From the NCBI RefSeq assembly GCF_014211915.1, contig NZ_CP060039.1:3410001-3474000 (forward strand): DNA of 64,000 bases. The letters are read 5' to 3'. This stretch comes from Burkholderia cenocepacia. Its GTDB lineage: Bacteria; Pseudomonadota; Gammaproteobacteria; Burkholderiales; Burkholderiaceae. Position 1 is the stretch's first letter, and each line of letters opens with the position of its first letter. The position numbers and the translations under genes were made by a program. Below the pieces are notes generated by a model, which saw only the letters and a list, made by a program, of their open reading frames with translations, did not search any database and had not been told where the DNA came from. This document shows positions 54,739 through 63,697 of the stretch, in pieces.

Positions 54739-55451
54739 GCGCGTCGGGCGGCCGGACCGCCGGCGGCGGAACCGGCAACGCCAACGCGTTCAAGGAGCCC
54801 GTGATGCTGTTCGGCAGCCCGGCCGGCATCGGGATGTCCACGCAGCAGTCCGCGCAATTTTCCGCGGACCAGCACATCAACCTCGTCAGCGGGCAAAACA
54901 CGCACGTCGCCGCCGGAAAATCGCTGATCGCCAGTGTCCTCGACCGGATCAGCCTGTTCGCGCAGAACGCGGGGATGAAGCTGTTCGCCGGCAAGGGCAA
55001 GGTCGAAGTGCAGGCGCAGGCGGACAACATCGAGCTGACTGCGCAGAAGGCGCTGAAGCTGATCGCCGTCACGCAATCGATCGAAGGCGCCGCGGCGAAG
55101 GAGATCCTGTTGACGTCCGGCGGCGCCTATATCCGCATCGCGGACGGCAACATCGAGGTGCACGCGCCCGGCAAGATCGACATCAAGGGCGCGCAGCATG
55201 CGTTCAGCGGCCCCACCCACCTGTCGCAAACGATGCCGACGCTGCCGAACTCCAACGGCAACTATGACCAGGCGTTCATCGCGCACTGGGCCGGCACCGA
55301 CATTCCGGTCGCGAACACGCGGTACCAGATGTTCTCGAACGGCAAGCTGCTCTCGGAAGGCGTCACCAACGCGGCAGGCGAAACCGGGCTCACGCAGAGC
55401 CACGTGCCGCACGACGTCGTGGTCAAGTTTCTAGGGAAATCGAATGGCTGA
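54519..55451 (+). CDS. Chimeric ORF: immunity-protein anchor fused to VgrG C-terminus
   Basis: This 310 aa open frame was created by the duplication junction. Residues 1-73 are identical to the start of the intact immunity-type protein (MRRGKRWLLIAGCALVLPIA, through FKPES). From residue 75 the sequence is identical to VgrG from about residue 660 to its end (DUF2345 plus adaptor extension). The fusion is in frame, with its junction at 54738/54739. It keeps the normal start context after effector copy 1 and the normal 8 bp overlap with effector copy 2. It probably gives no immunity; whether it is expressed is unknown. Confidence 0.85.
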   Translation: MRRGKRWLLIAGCALVLPIAIYGYTEMTSGWETVSTEFMRNDKPYGAGAFRVQHNDFMSLKVARPELTFKPESGASGGRTAGGGTGNANAFKEPVMLFGSPAGIGMSTQQSAQFSADQHINLVSGQNTHVAAGKSLIASVLDRISLFAQNAGMKLFAGKGKVEVQAQADNIELTAQKALKLIAVTQSIEGAAAKEILLTSGGAYIRIADGNIEVHAPGKIDIKGAQHAFSGPTHLSQTMPTLPNSNGNYDQAFIAHWAGTDIPVANTRYQMFSNGKLLSEGVTNAAGETGLTQSHVPHDVVVKFLGKSNG

Positions 55452-56531
55452 CGGACAACAGGACAAGGTGCTTGGGACCGGTGCGGGGATGCTGACCCCG
55501 ACGGGATACCAGGATCGGCCGAAGGTGCAGATCAACATCTGCGACAAGCATGTGACGCCGGCTGCGAAATGGATCGTCGGTACCTGTCCGTTTTACTATC
55601 GGCCGCTTCACGGCCAATACTGGGACACGGTCCAGAAAGTCAGTATGTCCAGCGTATGGGAAACCGTGAAGAAGTTCGCCACTTCGTGGGATCCCTGGAA
55701 AGATAAGAAGGTCGCCGAGGAATTGCTGCATCGGCGCGAAGATCTGATCAAAACGGAAAGCACCGATTCCGACTGGTCGCGCCACGGCAACTTCATGATG
55801 CGTCATATCGGGTGCGGACATAAACCACCCGATTACTACATTAGCTACGGCTACTACTATTGCTCCGACTATGGCAAGAATCTTTACCCTCGACTCAGCC
55901 CCCAAGGGAAAGCGTGGCTGAACAAAGCGCGGAAACTGCTTCAGGTCAACATGGAAGACGGCCTAAATCAGAACATGATGGGCGACACGATCCAGATGGC
56001 CAGCCCGACACCTGGAAACGGTAGCGTCGATATGACGTGGCCACAGTTCGAGCTCGAAATGAACGCCGAAAAATTCAAGGAATTCGCATTCAAGACGCAC
56101 CCGATGGCCTACCTCGATGGCGGGTTGGCAGACCTGCCGATCATGGATCTCGTCAGGATCGGGACGCGTCCGAACATTCAGGAATGGGGCGACGGAAGAA
56201 CGTGGGGACAGGCGGTCGATTCGGCCATCCCCGTTCTCAGGAACAAAGCCGACGCATGGGATGTCGACGATCCGGTCGGCAAGGCACTCGGCAGGCTGCT
56301 GGTGAAGTGACATGCGAAGAGGCAAACGATGGCTCTTGATCGCGGGATGCGCTCTTGTTCTACCGATCGCTATTTACGGATATACGGAAATGACTTCAGG
56401 GTGGGAAACGGTATCGACCGAATTCATGCGCAACGACAAGCCGTACGGTGCGGGCGCATTTCGCGTGCAGCACAACGACTTCATGTCATTAAAGGTTGCA
56501 CGACCGGAACTCACGTTCAAGCCGGAAAGCG
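54739..56531 (+). repeat. Tandem duplication unit, copy 2 (1,793 bp)
   Basis: This is the direct repeat of 52946-54738, offset by 1,793 bp. It ends in codon 74 of the intact immunity-type gene, where sequence diverges (GAAAGCG then AGCAG here, GCGCG at the internal junction). The breakpoints share only a few bases (GCG), consistent with illegitimate recombination or unequal exchange at microhomology. Confidence 0.93.
55444..56310 (+). CDS. Putative VgrG-linked T6SS effector, copy 2
   Basis: This is identical over all 288 residues to the gene at 53651-54517. It starts inside the end of the chimeric frame with the same 8 bp overlap that copy 1 has with vgrG, and is followed after 1 bp by the full-length immunity-type gene. 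It is therefore the copy with an intact downstream partner. A doubled gene would raise effector dosage while the immunity gene stays single. Confidence 0.75.
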   Translation: MADGQQDKVLGTGAGMLTPTGYQDRPKVQINICDKHVTPAAKWIVGTCPFYYRPLHGQYWDTVQKVSMSSVWETVKKFATSWDPWKDKKVAEELLHRREDLIKTESTDSDWSRHGNFMMRHIGCGHKPPDYYISYGYYYCSDYGKNLYPRLSPQGKAWLNKARKLLQVNMEDGLNQNMMGDTIQMASPTPGNGSVDMTWPQFELEMNAEKFKEFAFKTHPMAYLDGGLADLPIMDLVRIGTRPNIQEWGDGRTWGQAVDSAIPVLRNKADAWDVDDPVGKALGRLLVK

Positions 56532-57541
56532 AGCAGAAGAACCCTGACGTCGCGGAATTCGCCGAACCGTGGATGGACGATTCAAACCAACGGCTCAACC
56601 GATCGACGGTGAGTTTCCTGCGCGGCACGCTGGGCGGCATCCCCGTGCGTCACTTTCAGGAACCGGGCCAGACCGCGTCATGGTGGTATTCGCCTGACTG
56701 GCGGATCCTGTATGTAAGCACCGGCTGGATGGATTACGCGGCACCGCGCCCCGACGACGGAGCGGCCCCTCAGACGACCAGGCTCTGGAAGTCAAGCGAT
56801 GGCGGTCAGCACTGGGCCCAGCTCGAATGGCCCGGCAACCGCAACATCAATCGCCTGCTCTTCATAGACGCGCAACGGGGCTACGCCATCGGCTGGGGGC
56901 CACACGTGTGGCGAACGGCAGACGGCGGGCAAACGTGGCAGGAAATCGCGGAGCCACCCGGTGCCGCCGTCCAAGGCAAGCCGCGCCGGACTTTCGATGG
57001 ATCCAACCTCGGTCCCGACGGCGTATTGCGCATTGCCTATCAGGTCGAAAACGCCGAGCATCCGCAACCGGCAACCGTTGTCTGGCGGCTCGCGTGGAAT
57101 CAGCAGGATTTCGTCCGGGAAGCAGTGCTGCCCGGACAAGTTGTCGTCAGTCTCGAATCGCCGCCGGCACCCGTCCGAAATTACGCGCTGTATGCGTTGT
57201 CCCGTACAAACGGCGAATCCGGCAGTGGTCGTGGCGCGGGCGTCATTTCGACCTGGACCAGCGAGCATCCCGATCACATCCAGAAGCTACGTGCGTTTGA
57301 CGGCTCGCTGACGCTCAACGGACTCAGCGCAGGTCGCAACGGCGTCCTGCTGGTTCATGCAACTGATCCGAACACCGCGAACGGCGGTGGCGCGCCGATC
57401 GATCTGACTATCAGCAGCACCGACGGTGGGAAGACGTGGCAGCAAACCACTGACAAGGCTTCACAGGGCGGCTACTTCGACCCGGAAACGAATACGCTCT
57501 ATTCGGTGTTCGCCTACACACTTCGGAAACGGCAATTCTGA
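56312..57541 (+). CDS. Membrane-anchored Asp-box (BNR) protein, probable T6SS immunity protein
   Basis: This 409 aa protein has a basic N-terminus and hydrophobic segment (residues about 7-23, with a lipobox-like LIAGC), then a periplasmic domain. Three Asp-box motifs, SSDGGQHW, TADGGQTW and STDGGKTW, indicate a beta-propeller of the BNR/sialidase or YCF48-like type without evident catalytic residues. Position right after the effector and the envelope anchor suggest it neutralises the effector in the periplasm. Composition is less GC-rich than the core genes. The first 74 codons are within the duplication; the rest is unique. Confidence 0.72.
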   Translation: MRRGKRWLLIAGCALVLPIAIYGYTEMTSGWETVSTEFMRNDKPYGAGAFRVQHNDFMSLKVARPELTFKPESEQKNPDVAEFAEPWMDDSNQRLNRSTVSFLRGTLGGIPVRHFQEPGQTASWWYSPDWRILYVSTGWMDYAAPRPDDGAAPQTTRLWKSSDGGQHWAQLEWPGNRNINRLLFIDAQRGYAIGWGPHVWRTADGGQTWQEIAEPPGAAVQGKPRRTFDGSNLGPDGVLRIAYQVENAEHPQPATVVWRLAWNQQDFVREAVLPGQVVVSLESPPAPVRNYALYALSRTNGESGSGRGAGVISTWTSEHPDHIQKLRAFDGSLTLNGLSAGRNGVLLVHATDPNTANGGGAPIDLTISSTDGGKTWQQTTDKASQGGYFDPETNTLYSVFAYTLRKRQF

Positions 57542-57644
57542 TCGCTGCCAGACGCATTTGCCGTGGGCCGAGTCCGCAGAATCGGACGACGCCCCCGGCA
57601 CGATCGGCCTCACGCCCTCTTCTCCATTGACTTCAGCCAACCCG

Positions 57645-58961
57645 ATGCGCAACCACTCCCGCCTAAAGCGGCTGGGCACCATCGCGATCGGCAGCATCGC
57701 ATTGATACTGCTGGTCGAAAATACCGGCTCTCGATGGGAAACCGTTTCGTCGAAGGTGACGTGGCCCGTCCCACTGGCTGGCGTGGGTGATTTCTACGTC
57801 GTCGGCAACGAAATCATGTCGCTCACGGTCGCCGACCCTATGGTGACGCTGAAGCCTCCCGGCGAGTGGAAGAATCCAATGGTCGCCGAACCCACCGAAG
57901 CGTGGATGAACAACGCAGCAGAAACCCTCAATCGGCGGACCGTAAATTTCTTCCGTGGCACCCTCGATCAGGGACTGCAGCGCTTCTTGCAAGCGCCGGG
58001 CCAACACACGGCGTGGTGGCATTCGCGGGACGGTCAGGTCCAGGTCATCGGCGTCGGCCGGACCAGCTACACGGCGCCACATCCGGCAGACGGCCTCGTC
58101 TCGCAGCAAACCCGTGTCTGGAAATCGCTCGACGGCGGCCGGCACTGGTCGCAGCTCGACTGGCCCGAGCACGAGGATATCGATCAGTTGCTCTTCATCG
58201 ACGCGCGGCGCGGTTATGCGATCGGTCGGGGCCCGGCGGTCCGGCGAACATCCGACGGCGGCGTGTCCTGGCAGCGGATCGCACTACCACCGGATGCAGC
58301 CGTCGGTGGTGCTCCCGGGCGCAGCTTCGCAGGAGTAAATCTTGGCCCCGACGGCACCCTGCGAGTGGCTTACCCTGTCGACCGGTCGGCTACGGCCCCT
58401 GCCCGCAGCGTCGTATACCGACTCGCGCCAAATCAGCAGGCGTTCGCTCTCGATACCGTCCTGCCTAACCAGACCGTCACTCGACTCGTGTCTGCGCCTG
58501 CCACGGCTGGCGGCTACGCGCTTTACACGCTGTCTCTCCTCGACCATGAGAGTGGCGACGATACTGCACCGGATCGCGCACGCCGGACCGGTGTGCTTTC
58601 GACGTGGGCGAACACGCGCCCGGAGCGAGTCCGGCAAGTGACGACGTTTGACAGGAAGCTCATCCTGAGCGGCCTCGACGTGGGCCGCGATGGCCTGTTG
58701 CTCGTCTATGCGACCGACCCCGGGCACGCAATCGATGATCCACCGATCCCCCTGATGATCAGCAGCACTGACGCAGGCAAGACCTGGAAGCAGAATGTCG
58801 ACGGGATCGTCTATCACAATCGGTATTTCAATCAGGATACGAACACGCTGTACTCGTTGCTCGATGAAAGACTGAGGAAACTGTCGTTCCCGGTCCGAAA
58901 TAACCGTGCCTTACAAGACCGAATCCCGTTGCTACGACGGAAGACTCAATTCGATGAATAA
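57645..58961 (+). CDS. Second Asp-box (BNR) anchored protein, paralogue of the probable immunity protein
   Basis: This 438 aa protein is clearly related to the preceding gene along its length: RWETVSSKVTWP versus GWETVSTEFMRN, LNRRTVNFFRGTLDQG versus LNRSTVSFLRGTLGGI, LLFIDARRGYAIG versus LLFIDAQRGYAIG, and Asp boxes SLDGGRHW, TSDGGVSW and STDAGKTW. It has an N-terminal membrane segment (LGTIAIGSIALILLV) without a lipobox Cys. No matching second effector type is seen, so it may be an orphan immunity gene against a rival effector. ATG 57645 is inferred from the paralogue N-terminus. Confidence 0.72.
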   Translation: MRNHSRLKRLGTIAIGSIALILLVENTGSRWETVSSKVTWPVPLAGVGDFYVVGNEIMSLTVADPMVTLKPPGEWKNPMVAEPTEAWMNNAAETLNRRTVNFFRGTLDQGLQRFLQAPGQHTAWWHSRDGQVQVIGVGRTSYTAPHPADGLVSQQTRVWKSLDGGRHWSQLDWPEHEDIDQLLFIDARRGYAIGRGPAVRRTSDGGVSWQRIALPPDAAVGGAPGRSFAGVNLGPDGTLRVAYPVDRSATAPARSVVYRLAPNQQAFALDTVLPNQTVTRLVSAPATAGGYALYTLSLLDHESGDDTAPDRARRTGVLSTWANTRPERVRQVTTFDRKLILSGLDVGRDGLLLVYATDPGHAIDDPPIPLMISSTDAGKTWKQNVDGIVYHNRYFNQDTNTLYSLLDERLRKLSFPVRNNRALQDRIPLLRRKTQFDE

Positions 58962-60153
58962 ATCACTGCGTCGCGCCGCACTCGCGCTATGCGTTGCCAC
59001 ATCGCCCGCCGCCTTCGCCGCCAGCCCCTGCCCCGCCGCTGACACCGCTGCACGCGCCGCGCTCGACGCGCAACACCGCGTGCAACGCGCGCCCAACCCG
59101 GAAAGCGACGGCGCCGGCACCGTCGAGGTTTCGCCGCCTTTGCGCGACGCGCTTCGCGCCTACAAGCAAGCGCTCGTCGGCGCGATCGACGCGCGCCTCG
59201 TATGCAGCGGTGAACATGTCGAAGCGGTCGCACTGAAACGCACGCTCGCGGCAACGCTCGGCGTCCCCGCGCAGCCGGCACAGCCGAAAACCGGCGAATC
59301 GGCGTTCGGCCGCAACCCGGACGTCGACGTCACGCGCGACGGCACGTCGCGCCCGCTGCTGTTCGTACGCGCCGGCTTCGACATCGCATGCGGCGACGAC
59401 AACCTGCTCACCGCGTACGCGTGGGAAAACGGTCGGTGGCAGCGCGTGCTGCGCTGGCAAGCCGACGAATACAAGGACATCGGCGACGCATACGGCGGCG
59501 GCTTCTGGTTCGGTGCGTTGCCGGGCGGACAGGTGGCGGTCGTCCACGGCACACCGTGGTGCTCGTCGCGCTGGAGCCGGTTCGGCGCGGACGTGGTCGC
59601 GCCGGCCAACGGGTCGGCCGCGCAACGCACGCTGTTCCACACCACGCACGGCTACGTGATCGACGACGATGCGATCCGCTTCAAGGTGCGCGCCGACGGC
59701 TTCGAGCTGCGCACGACGGTCGGCTCGCTCGACGGCGACGTGATGACGCGGCCAGGTATCTTCCGCTATCGCGTCGACGGCGACACGGTGCAACGCGTGC
59801 AGCCGGCCGCCGCCAACGGCCGCGATTTCGTCGACGAGTGGCTGAAGGTGGACGACGTGCTCGCGCGCGAATGGAGCGAACCCGAGGCCGCCGGGACCGC
59901 GCTGAAAGCCCGGCAGACGTTCAACGCGGAAAGCAAGGCGCCCGATATCGGCTTCGCATACGGCCCGGTACGCGGCTGTTCCGATCGCAAGGATCGCTTC
60001 CAGGTCGAACTGGATCTGACGGGCAAGGGTGGAGAAACGGTCGCGCGGCGCTACGCGCTGATCCGCCAGGAGCGCAACGGCTTCACGATGCTCGGGCTGC
60101 GCAACGCGTCCGAGCCCGCGTGTCGCGGCGCGGATCTGATGCCGCGGCACTGA
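58954..60153 (+). CDS. Secreted protein of unknown function, coupled to the immunity paralogue
   Basis: This 399 aa protein has a clear signal peptide (MNKSLRRAALALCVATSPAAFAAS, cleavage near residue 23). It is rich in Asp, Arg, Trp and Cys (five or more Cys in the mature part, possibly paired). No family is recognised. The start overlaps the previous stop by 8 bp, so it is likely translated with the island, but its GC-rich composition resembles the chromosome. It could be a periplasmic protein of the core genome that now follows the island. Confidence 0.7.
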   Translation: MNKSLRRAALALCVATSPAAFAASPCPAADTAARAALDAQHRVQRAPNPESDGAGTVEVSPPLRDALRAYKQALVGAIDARLVCSGEHVEAVALKRTLAATLGVPAQPAQPKTGESAFGRNPDVDVTRDGTSRPLLFVRAGFDIACGDDNLLTAYAWENGRWQRVLRWQADEYKDIGDAYGGGFWFGALPGGQVAVVHGTPWCSSRWSRFGADVVAPANGSAAQRTLFHTTHGYVIDDDAIRFKVRADGFELRTTVGSLDGDVMTRPGIFRYRVDGDTVQRVQPAAANGRDFVDEWLKVDDVLAREWSEPEAAGTALKARQTFNAESKAPDIGFAYGPVRGCSDRKDRFQVELDLTGKGGETVARRYALIRQERNGFTMLGLRNASEPACRGADLMPRH

Positions 60154-60262
60154 GCCGTCAGCCGCGCGGCGCAGCGGTGAAATCGCGCCGGGCGGGCGAC
60201 AACGACAACGACAAGTGACTGGGGCATGGCGGCACGGCGCGATCGCCCGCACCGGCCGTGCG

Positions 60263-60613
60263 TCATTCGGCGCGCCGCGGCTCGAACACGAACGGTTGCG
60301 TCAGCAAGAAGGGATTCGCCGTCGCGCCGGTCTGCACGCAGCTCGCGTGCGTCATCGCTTCGACGGCCGCGCGATCGGCCGCCGCGTTGCGGCTGCTCGT
60401 CGTCACGGTGACGTTCTGCGCTTCGCCGGACGTCGTCATCAGCGCGCGCACGAGCACGGTCGCCGGGCGCGTGAGCGGCTTCGCGGTATCCGGATAGACC
60501 GCACGCGGAATGTGGCAGGTCAGCTTGCTTTCCTGCGACGACGACAGCATCGCGCAGCCGGAAAACAGCATCGCGATGGCGGGCAGGATCAGGTAGGTCG
60601 AGCGAATGGCCAT
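60263..60613 (-). CDS. Small lipoprotein with TonB-C-like domain
   Basis: This 116 aa protein has a lipoprotein signal ending LFSGC (Cys20). The rest (PRAVYPDTAKPLTRPATVLVRALMTTSGEAQNVTVTTSSRN and DRAAVEAM) follows the pattern of TonB C-terminal domains, which carry YP, V and AA blocks. It lacks the membrane anchor and Pro-rich linker of TonB, so it is not an energy transducer. Such small proteins are common in Burkholderia; role unknown. ATG 60611-60613. Confidence 0.7.
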   Translation of the reverse strand: MAIRSTYLILPAIAMLFSGCAMLSSSQESKLTCHIPRAVYPDTAKPLTRPATVLVRALMTTSGEAQNVTVTTSSRNAAADRAAVEAMTHASCVQTGATANPFLLTQPFVFEPRRAE

Positions 60614-61070
60614 GGTCGAATATCGTTCTTCAGCACTGTTCTGGGCACACGCGCCGCGCAACGAAGGCCTTCCCCGCCCGCATCGCGTGTGTCGCACTGC
60701 GCCGCGGCCATCGGACCGGCGCCCCGTTACGGCCGCACGGCCGAGCGATGCCCGGCCGCGATCCTGCTCGGCGCAATCTCCGGATAACCGGGAAGTGTGC
60801 CGTATTGGCACCGCCTGCGCCCCACGCCGACGCGCACGCGAGCCCTTTCGCGCATTGTGCCCGCGCCGCCCGGTCAGCAGGCGGCAATTTGACAATGGTT
60901 GACGCGAATCGCCGCCCCTTCGATCCGAATCCGCGCGATCCGCGACGTAATCGATAGCCGATCGGCTCAGCGCGTGATGCGCCGGGCCATGTTGCGCCGA
61001 CGACGTCAGCCCGCTTTCATCACGGCCAGACAAACGCCGGAATTCCCCGTTCCGGCGCGCACGACACGCG
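60614..61070. other. Intergenic region between the small lipoprotein gene and pglL
   Basis: This 457 bp region has no supported gene; open frames here are Arg/Pro-rich noise. It must contain the promoter of the small lipoprotein gene and the pglL 3' end. I saw no clear terminator, operator or repeat. Confidence 0.4.
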
Positions 61071-62849
61071 TCAATCCGAATCGTCGTCGTCCGAGTCGTC
61101 GCCCTCGTCGGCCGGCGCTTCCCCGTATTTCGCGACGACGGCCGCCCTGAACGTCTTCAGCGCCGGCTCATCGCCGCACAGCTTGTACAACGCGGCCAGC
61201 TGTTGCGGCCAGTCCTTCAACTCCTTCGCAAACACATGCAGGCGCGCGACGGTATCGAGCGCGTCGGCTTCGCGGCCGGCCAGCGCCTGCAGCACCGCAT
61301 AGCGGCGCAGCACCGTCTCGCCGGGCAGCAACGCGATCGCGCGCTCGTGCGCGGCGAGCTTGAGCGGCAGGTTGTCCGGCGAAATGGTCAGCAGCGTCGC
61401 CGCACCGTAATCGCCCCACGCGCCGAACAGCAGCGACGGCGCATCGCGATACTGCGCGGCCGGGCTGCTGCCGTAATACAGCACTTCCGCGCGCTGGTAG
61501 TCGCGCAGCACGGGCACAGCCGCCAGCACGCCGCCGAACGACAGCACCGCGAACAGCCCGAATGCCGCGCGCCCCGGCAGGACGCGCAGCGGCTTCACCT
61601 CGAGCAGCCCGATCACGAACATCGCCGGCAGCAGGAAGAACATGTATTGCTGCGGATACTCGACCAGCGCATGCATCAGCAGGATGCCGATCAGCGCGAA
61701 GCCGAACACGCGCATGCTCGACTGCGGCGCCCGCACCGTGCGCACGAACCACATGACGAGCGTGACGGCGAGCACGCCGAGCCCGACGAGACCGGACTTC
61801 GCGAGCAGGTCGATGAAGATGTCGTGCGAGTTGTTCGCGATCTCGACGGCGCCGAGCGTGCGCACGAGCGCAAACTGGTGCGACGGGAATTCGCCCCAGC
61901 CGACGCCGAGCAGCGGATGCTCGCGGAACATCGCGAGCCCGTACTTCCACAGCGCGAGGCGCGGCGCGATCTGCCCGGCGTCGCGCATCCGGTCGGCGGC
62001 CGACTCCGCGAGATTCAGGTGATAGTGCACGTTGGCCCAGCGCACCGCGACGTTCACCGCGATGAACGCGACCGCCAGCACGACCGGTATCAACCACGCA
62101 CGCGCATTGCCCGGCGTGCGGCGCGATTCGACCCACGCCATCCAGAAGCCCGCGACGACCATCACCGCCACCTGCAGCCACGGCCCGCGCGACACCGTCA
62201 GCGCGAGACCGACCGACAGCACGAGCGACAACGCGAGCCAGGCCCACACCGCGAGCCGGCGTGTCTGGACCAGATACAGCGCGCCCGCGAGCGCGAAGGC
62301 GATGTAGCTGGCCAGGTGGTTCGCCTGCGCCATGTTGCCGTACGGACGGCGGTCGACCGCGATGTTGTACACGACGACGAACGGCGAGACGGCCGCTTCA
62401 AGGTGGAACAGCTGCACGATCTGGGTACCGACCGCGAACACGCCGCCCACGAGCAGCGCGCCGGCCATCATCCGCGACACGGTTTCCGCCATCCCGTCGC
62501 GCGCGAGCACGTAGCCGGCCTGCATCGCGACCAGCGCGGCCGCGAGATAACCGACCGCCAGCCAGTTCATCGACGGCACCTTGAGCGGGATCAGCGCGAC
62601 CTGCGCGATCAGCACCGCCGCAAAGCCGAGCGGGACGACGAACGCGGCCGGTGCGGCAAACGGCTCGGCCGGGCGGCCGATGCGCGCGAGCAGCACGACG
62701 GACACGCCCACCAGCAGATACAGCACCAGCGCGGAAAACTCGGAATAGAAGGTCGGGATCGGATACGTGTGATTCGTGATCGCGTACGGCACGATCAGGG
62801 CGACAGCCAGCGCAACGAGCGACAACGAACGGGAAAAAGTAGAAGGCAT
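61071..62849 (-). CDS. pglL: O-oligosaccharyltransferase / Wzy-ligase family protein (PglL-like)
   Basis: This 592 aa inner-membrane protein has about 12-13 helices and a periplasmic loop with the Wzy_C signature (RLALWKYGLAMFREHPLLG, VGWGEFPSHQF, NNSHDIFIDLLAKSGLVG). These are the residues conserved in PglL and O-antigen ligases. A C-terminal soluble domain of about 150 residues ends in an acidic Asp/Ser tail (DDSDDDDSD). It transfers lipid-linked glycan to proteins. Its place next to pilA (155 bp, same strand) argues for pilin glycosylation, though in Burkholderia PglL is usually general. ATG 62847-62849 has a weak ribosome site. Confidence 0.85.
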   Translation of the reverse strand: MPSTFSRSLSLVALAVALIVPYAITNHTYPIPTFYSEFSALVLYLLVGVSVVLLARIGRPAEPFAAPAAFVVPLGFAAVLIAQVALIPLKVPSMNWLAVGYLAAALVAMQAGYVLARDGMAETVSRMMAGALLVGGVFAVGTQIVQLFHLEAAVSPFVVVYNIAVDRRPYGNMAQANHLASYIAFALAGALYLVQTRRLAVWAWLALSLVLSVGLALTVSRGPWLQVAVMVVAGFWMAWVESRRTPGNARAWLIPVVLAVAFIAVNVAVRWANVHYHLNLAESAADRMRDAGQIAPRLALWKYGLAMFREHPLLGVGWGEFPSHQFALVRTLGAVEIANNSHDIFIDLLAKSGLVGLGVLAVTLVMWFVRTVRAPQSSMRVFGFALIGILLMHALVEYPQQYMFFLLPAMFVIGLLEVKPLRVLPGRAAFGLFAVLSFGGVLAAVPVLRDYQRAEVLYYGSSPAAQYRDAPSLLFGAWGDYGAATLLTISPDNLPLKLAAHERAIALLPGETVLRRYAVLQALAGREADALDTVARLHVFAKELKDWPQQLAALYKLCGDEPALKTFRAAVVAKYGEAPADEGDDSDDDDSD

Positions 62850-63004
62850 GAGCGAACCGGATGTCAGCAACCGGCGCACTATACAAAACTTTCCCTGCTC
62901 TGTGCGGGGCCGTCGCTCCGCGAGCCGGCGCCGGGCTGCAGCCCCGCCGGCCGAAGCGGCGACCGGCAGGCCGCAGGCGCCGCCGCCCTGCTTCTCGGCC
63001 AGCC

Positions 63005-63601
63005 TTATGCGCGGCACTCCGCGGGCGCATATTTCGCGGGCAGCGTCGCGGCGTTACCCGGCAACGGCCCCGCTCCAGGCGCCGGCAGCGACGACGCGTC
63101 CTTGCCGGCCGCGAAGCATTCCCATGCAATCGCGCCCGCCTGTATCGCGCCCTTTTTGAGCGGCACGCGCGCGGTGGGCGCCTCGGCCTTATCGGGCGCG
63201 GACGGCACGAGCACCAGCGTATTGGTGCCGGCCGCGGCGACGCGGGTGGTGAAAGAAACCGTGATCTGGCCGGTGGCGCCGTCGATCGCGACCGATTCGA
63301 CGTTGCGGGTACCGGCCGGCGGGCTGTAGCCGCCGTCGAGGCTCGCGCCGCTCGCGGCGTTGTCGGCGACCGCGAGCCGCGCCGACGACGCGAGCGCCAG
63401 CCCCTCGCCGACGCGCGACCGCGCGAGGTAATCCTGGTACGCGGGAATCGCATAGGCCGCGACGACCCCGACGATAGCCAGCACGATCATCAGTTCGATC
63501 AGCGTGAAGCCGGCCAGCCGCCAGCGCGACGACGGCCGGTTCGCGTGCCGCAGATCGGCGGCAACGCGACGGAACAGGGAAACGGAAAAGGCTTCGAACA
63601 T
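63005..63601 (-). CDS. pilA: Type IV pilin (PilA-like) with long prepilin leader
   Basis: This 198 aa pilin has the cleavage site [12 protein letters not shown], with Gly31 at -1, Phe32 at +1 and Glu36 at +5, followed by the usual hydrophobic helix ([26 protein letters not shown]). The leader is about 31 residues, much longer than the 6-7 of class IVa pilins, and Arg-rich. A C-terminal Cys pair (AWECFAAG and PAECRA) forms the D-region. The loop has Ala/Ser/Pro-rich stretches ([20 protein letters not shown]) that could be O-glycosylated by the neighbouring PglL. Confidence 0.88.
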   Translation of the reverse strand: MFEAFSVSLFRRVAADLRHANRPSSRWRLAGFTLIELMIVLAIVGVVAAYAIPAYQDYLARSRVGEGLALASSARLAVADNAASGASLDGGYSPPAGTRNVESVAIDGATGQITVSFTTRVAAAGTNTLVLVPSAPDKAEAPTARVPLKKGAIQAGAIAWECFAAGKDASSLPAPGAGPLPGNAATLPAKYAPAECRA

Positions 63602-63616
63602 GAACAGGCTCCGGAA

Positions 63617-63652
63617 ACGAAAAACGCCTGCCGATACAGGCAGGCGTCTCGA
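63617..63652 (-). terminator. Intrinsic terminator upstream of pilA
   Basis: The stem ACGCCTGCC (63624-63632) / GGCAGGCGT (63639-63647) is followed on the minus strand by TTTTTCGTTTCC. It ends the TerC-family gene and separates it from pilA. Confidence 0.8.
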
Positions 63653-63697
63653 TCGTAGCCAGCGGGCCGCGAAGCCGGCAGTCAGCCGGATGGCCAG

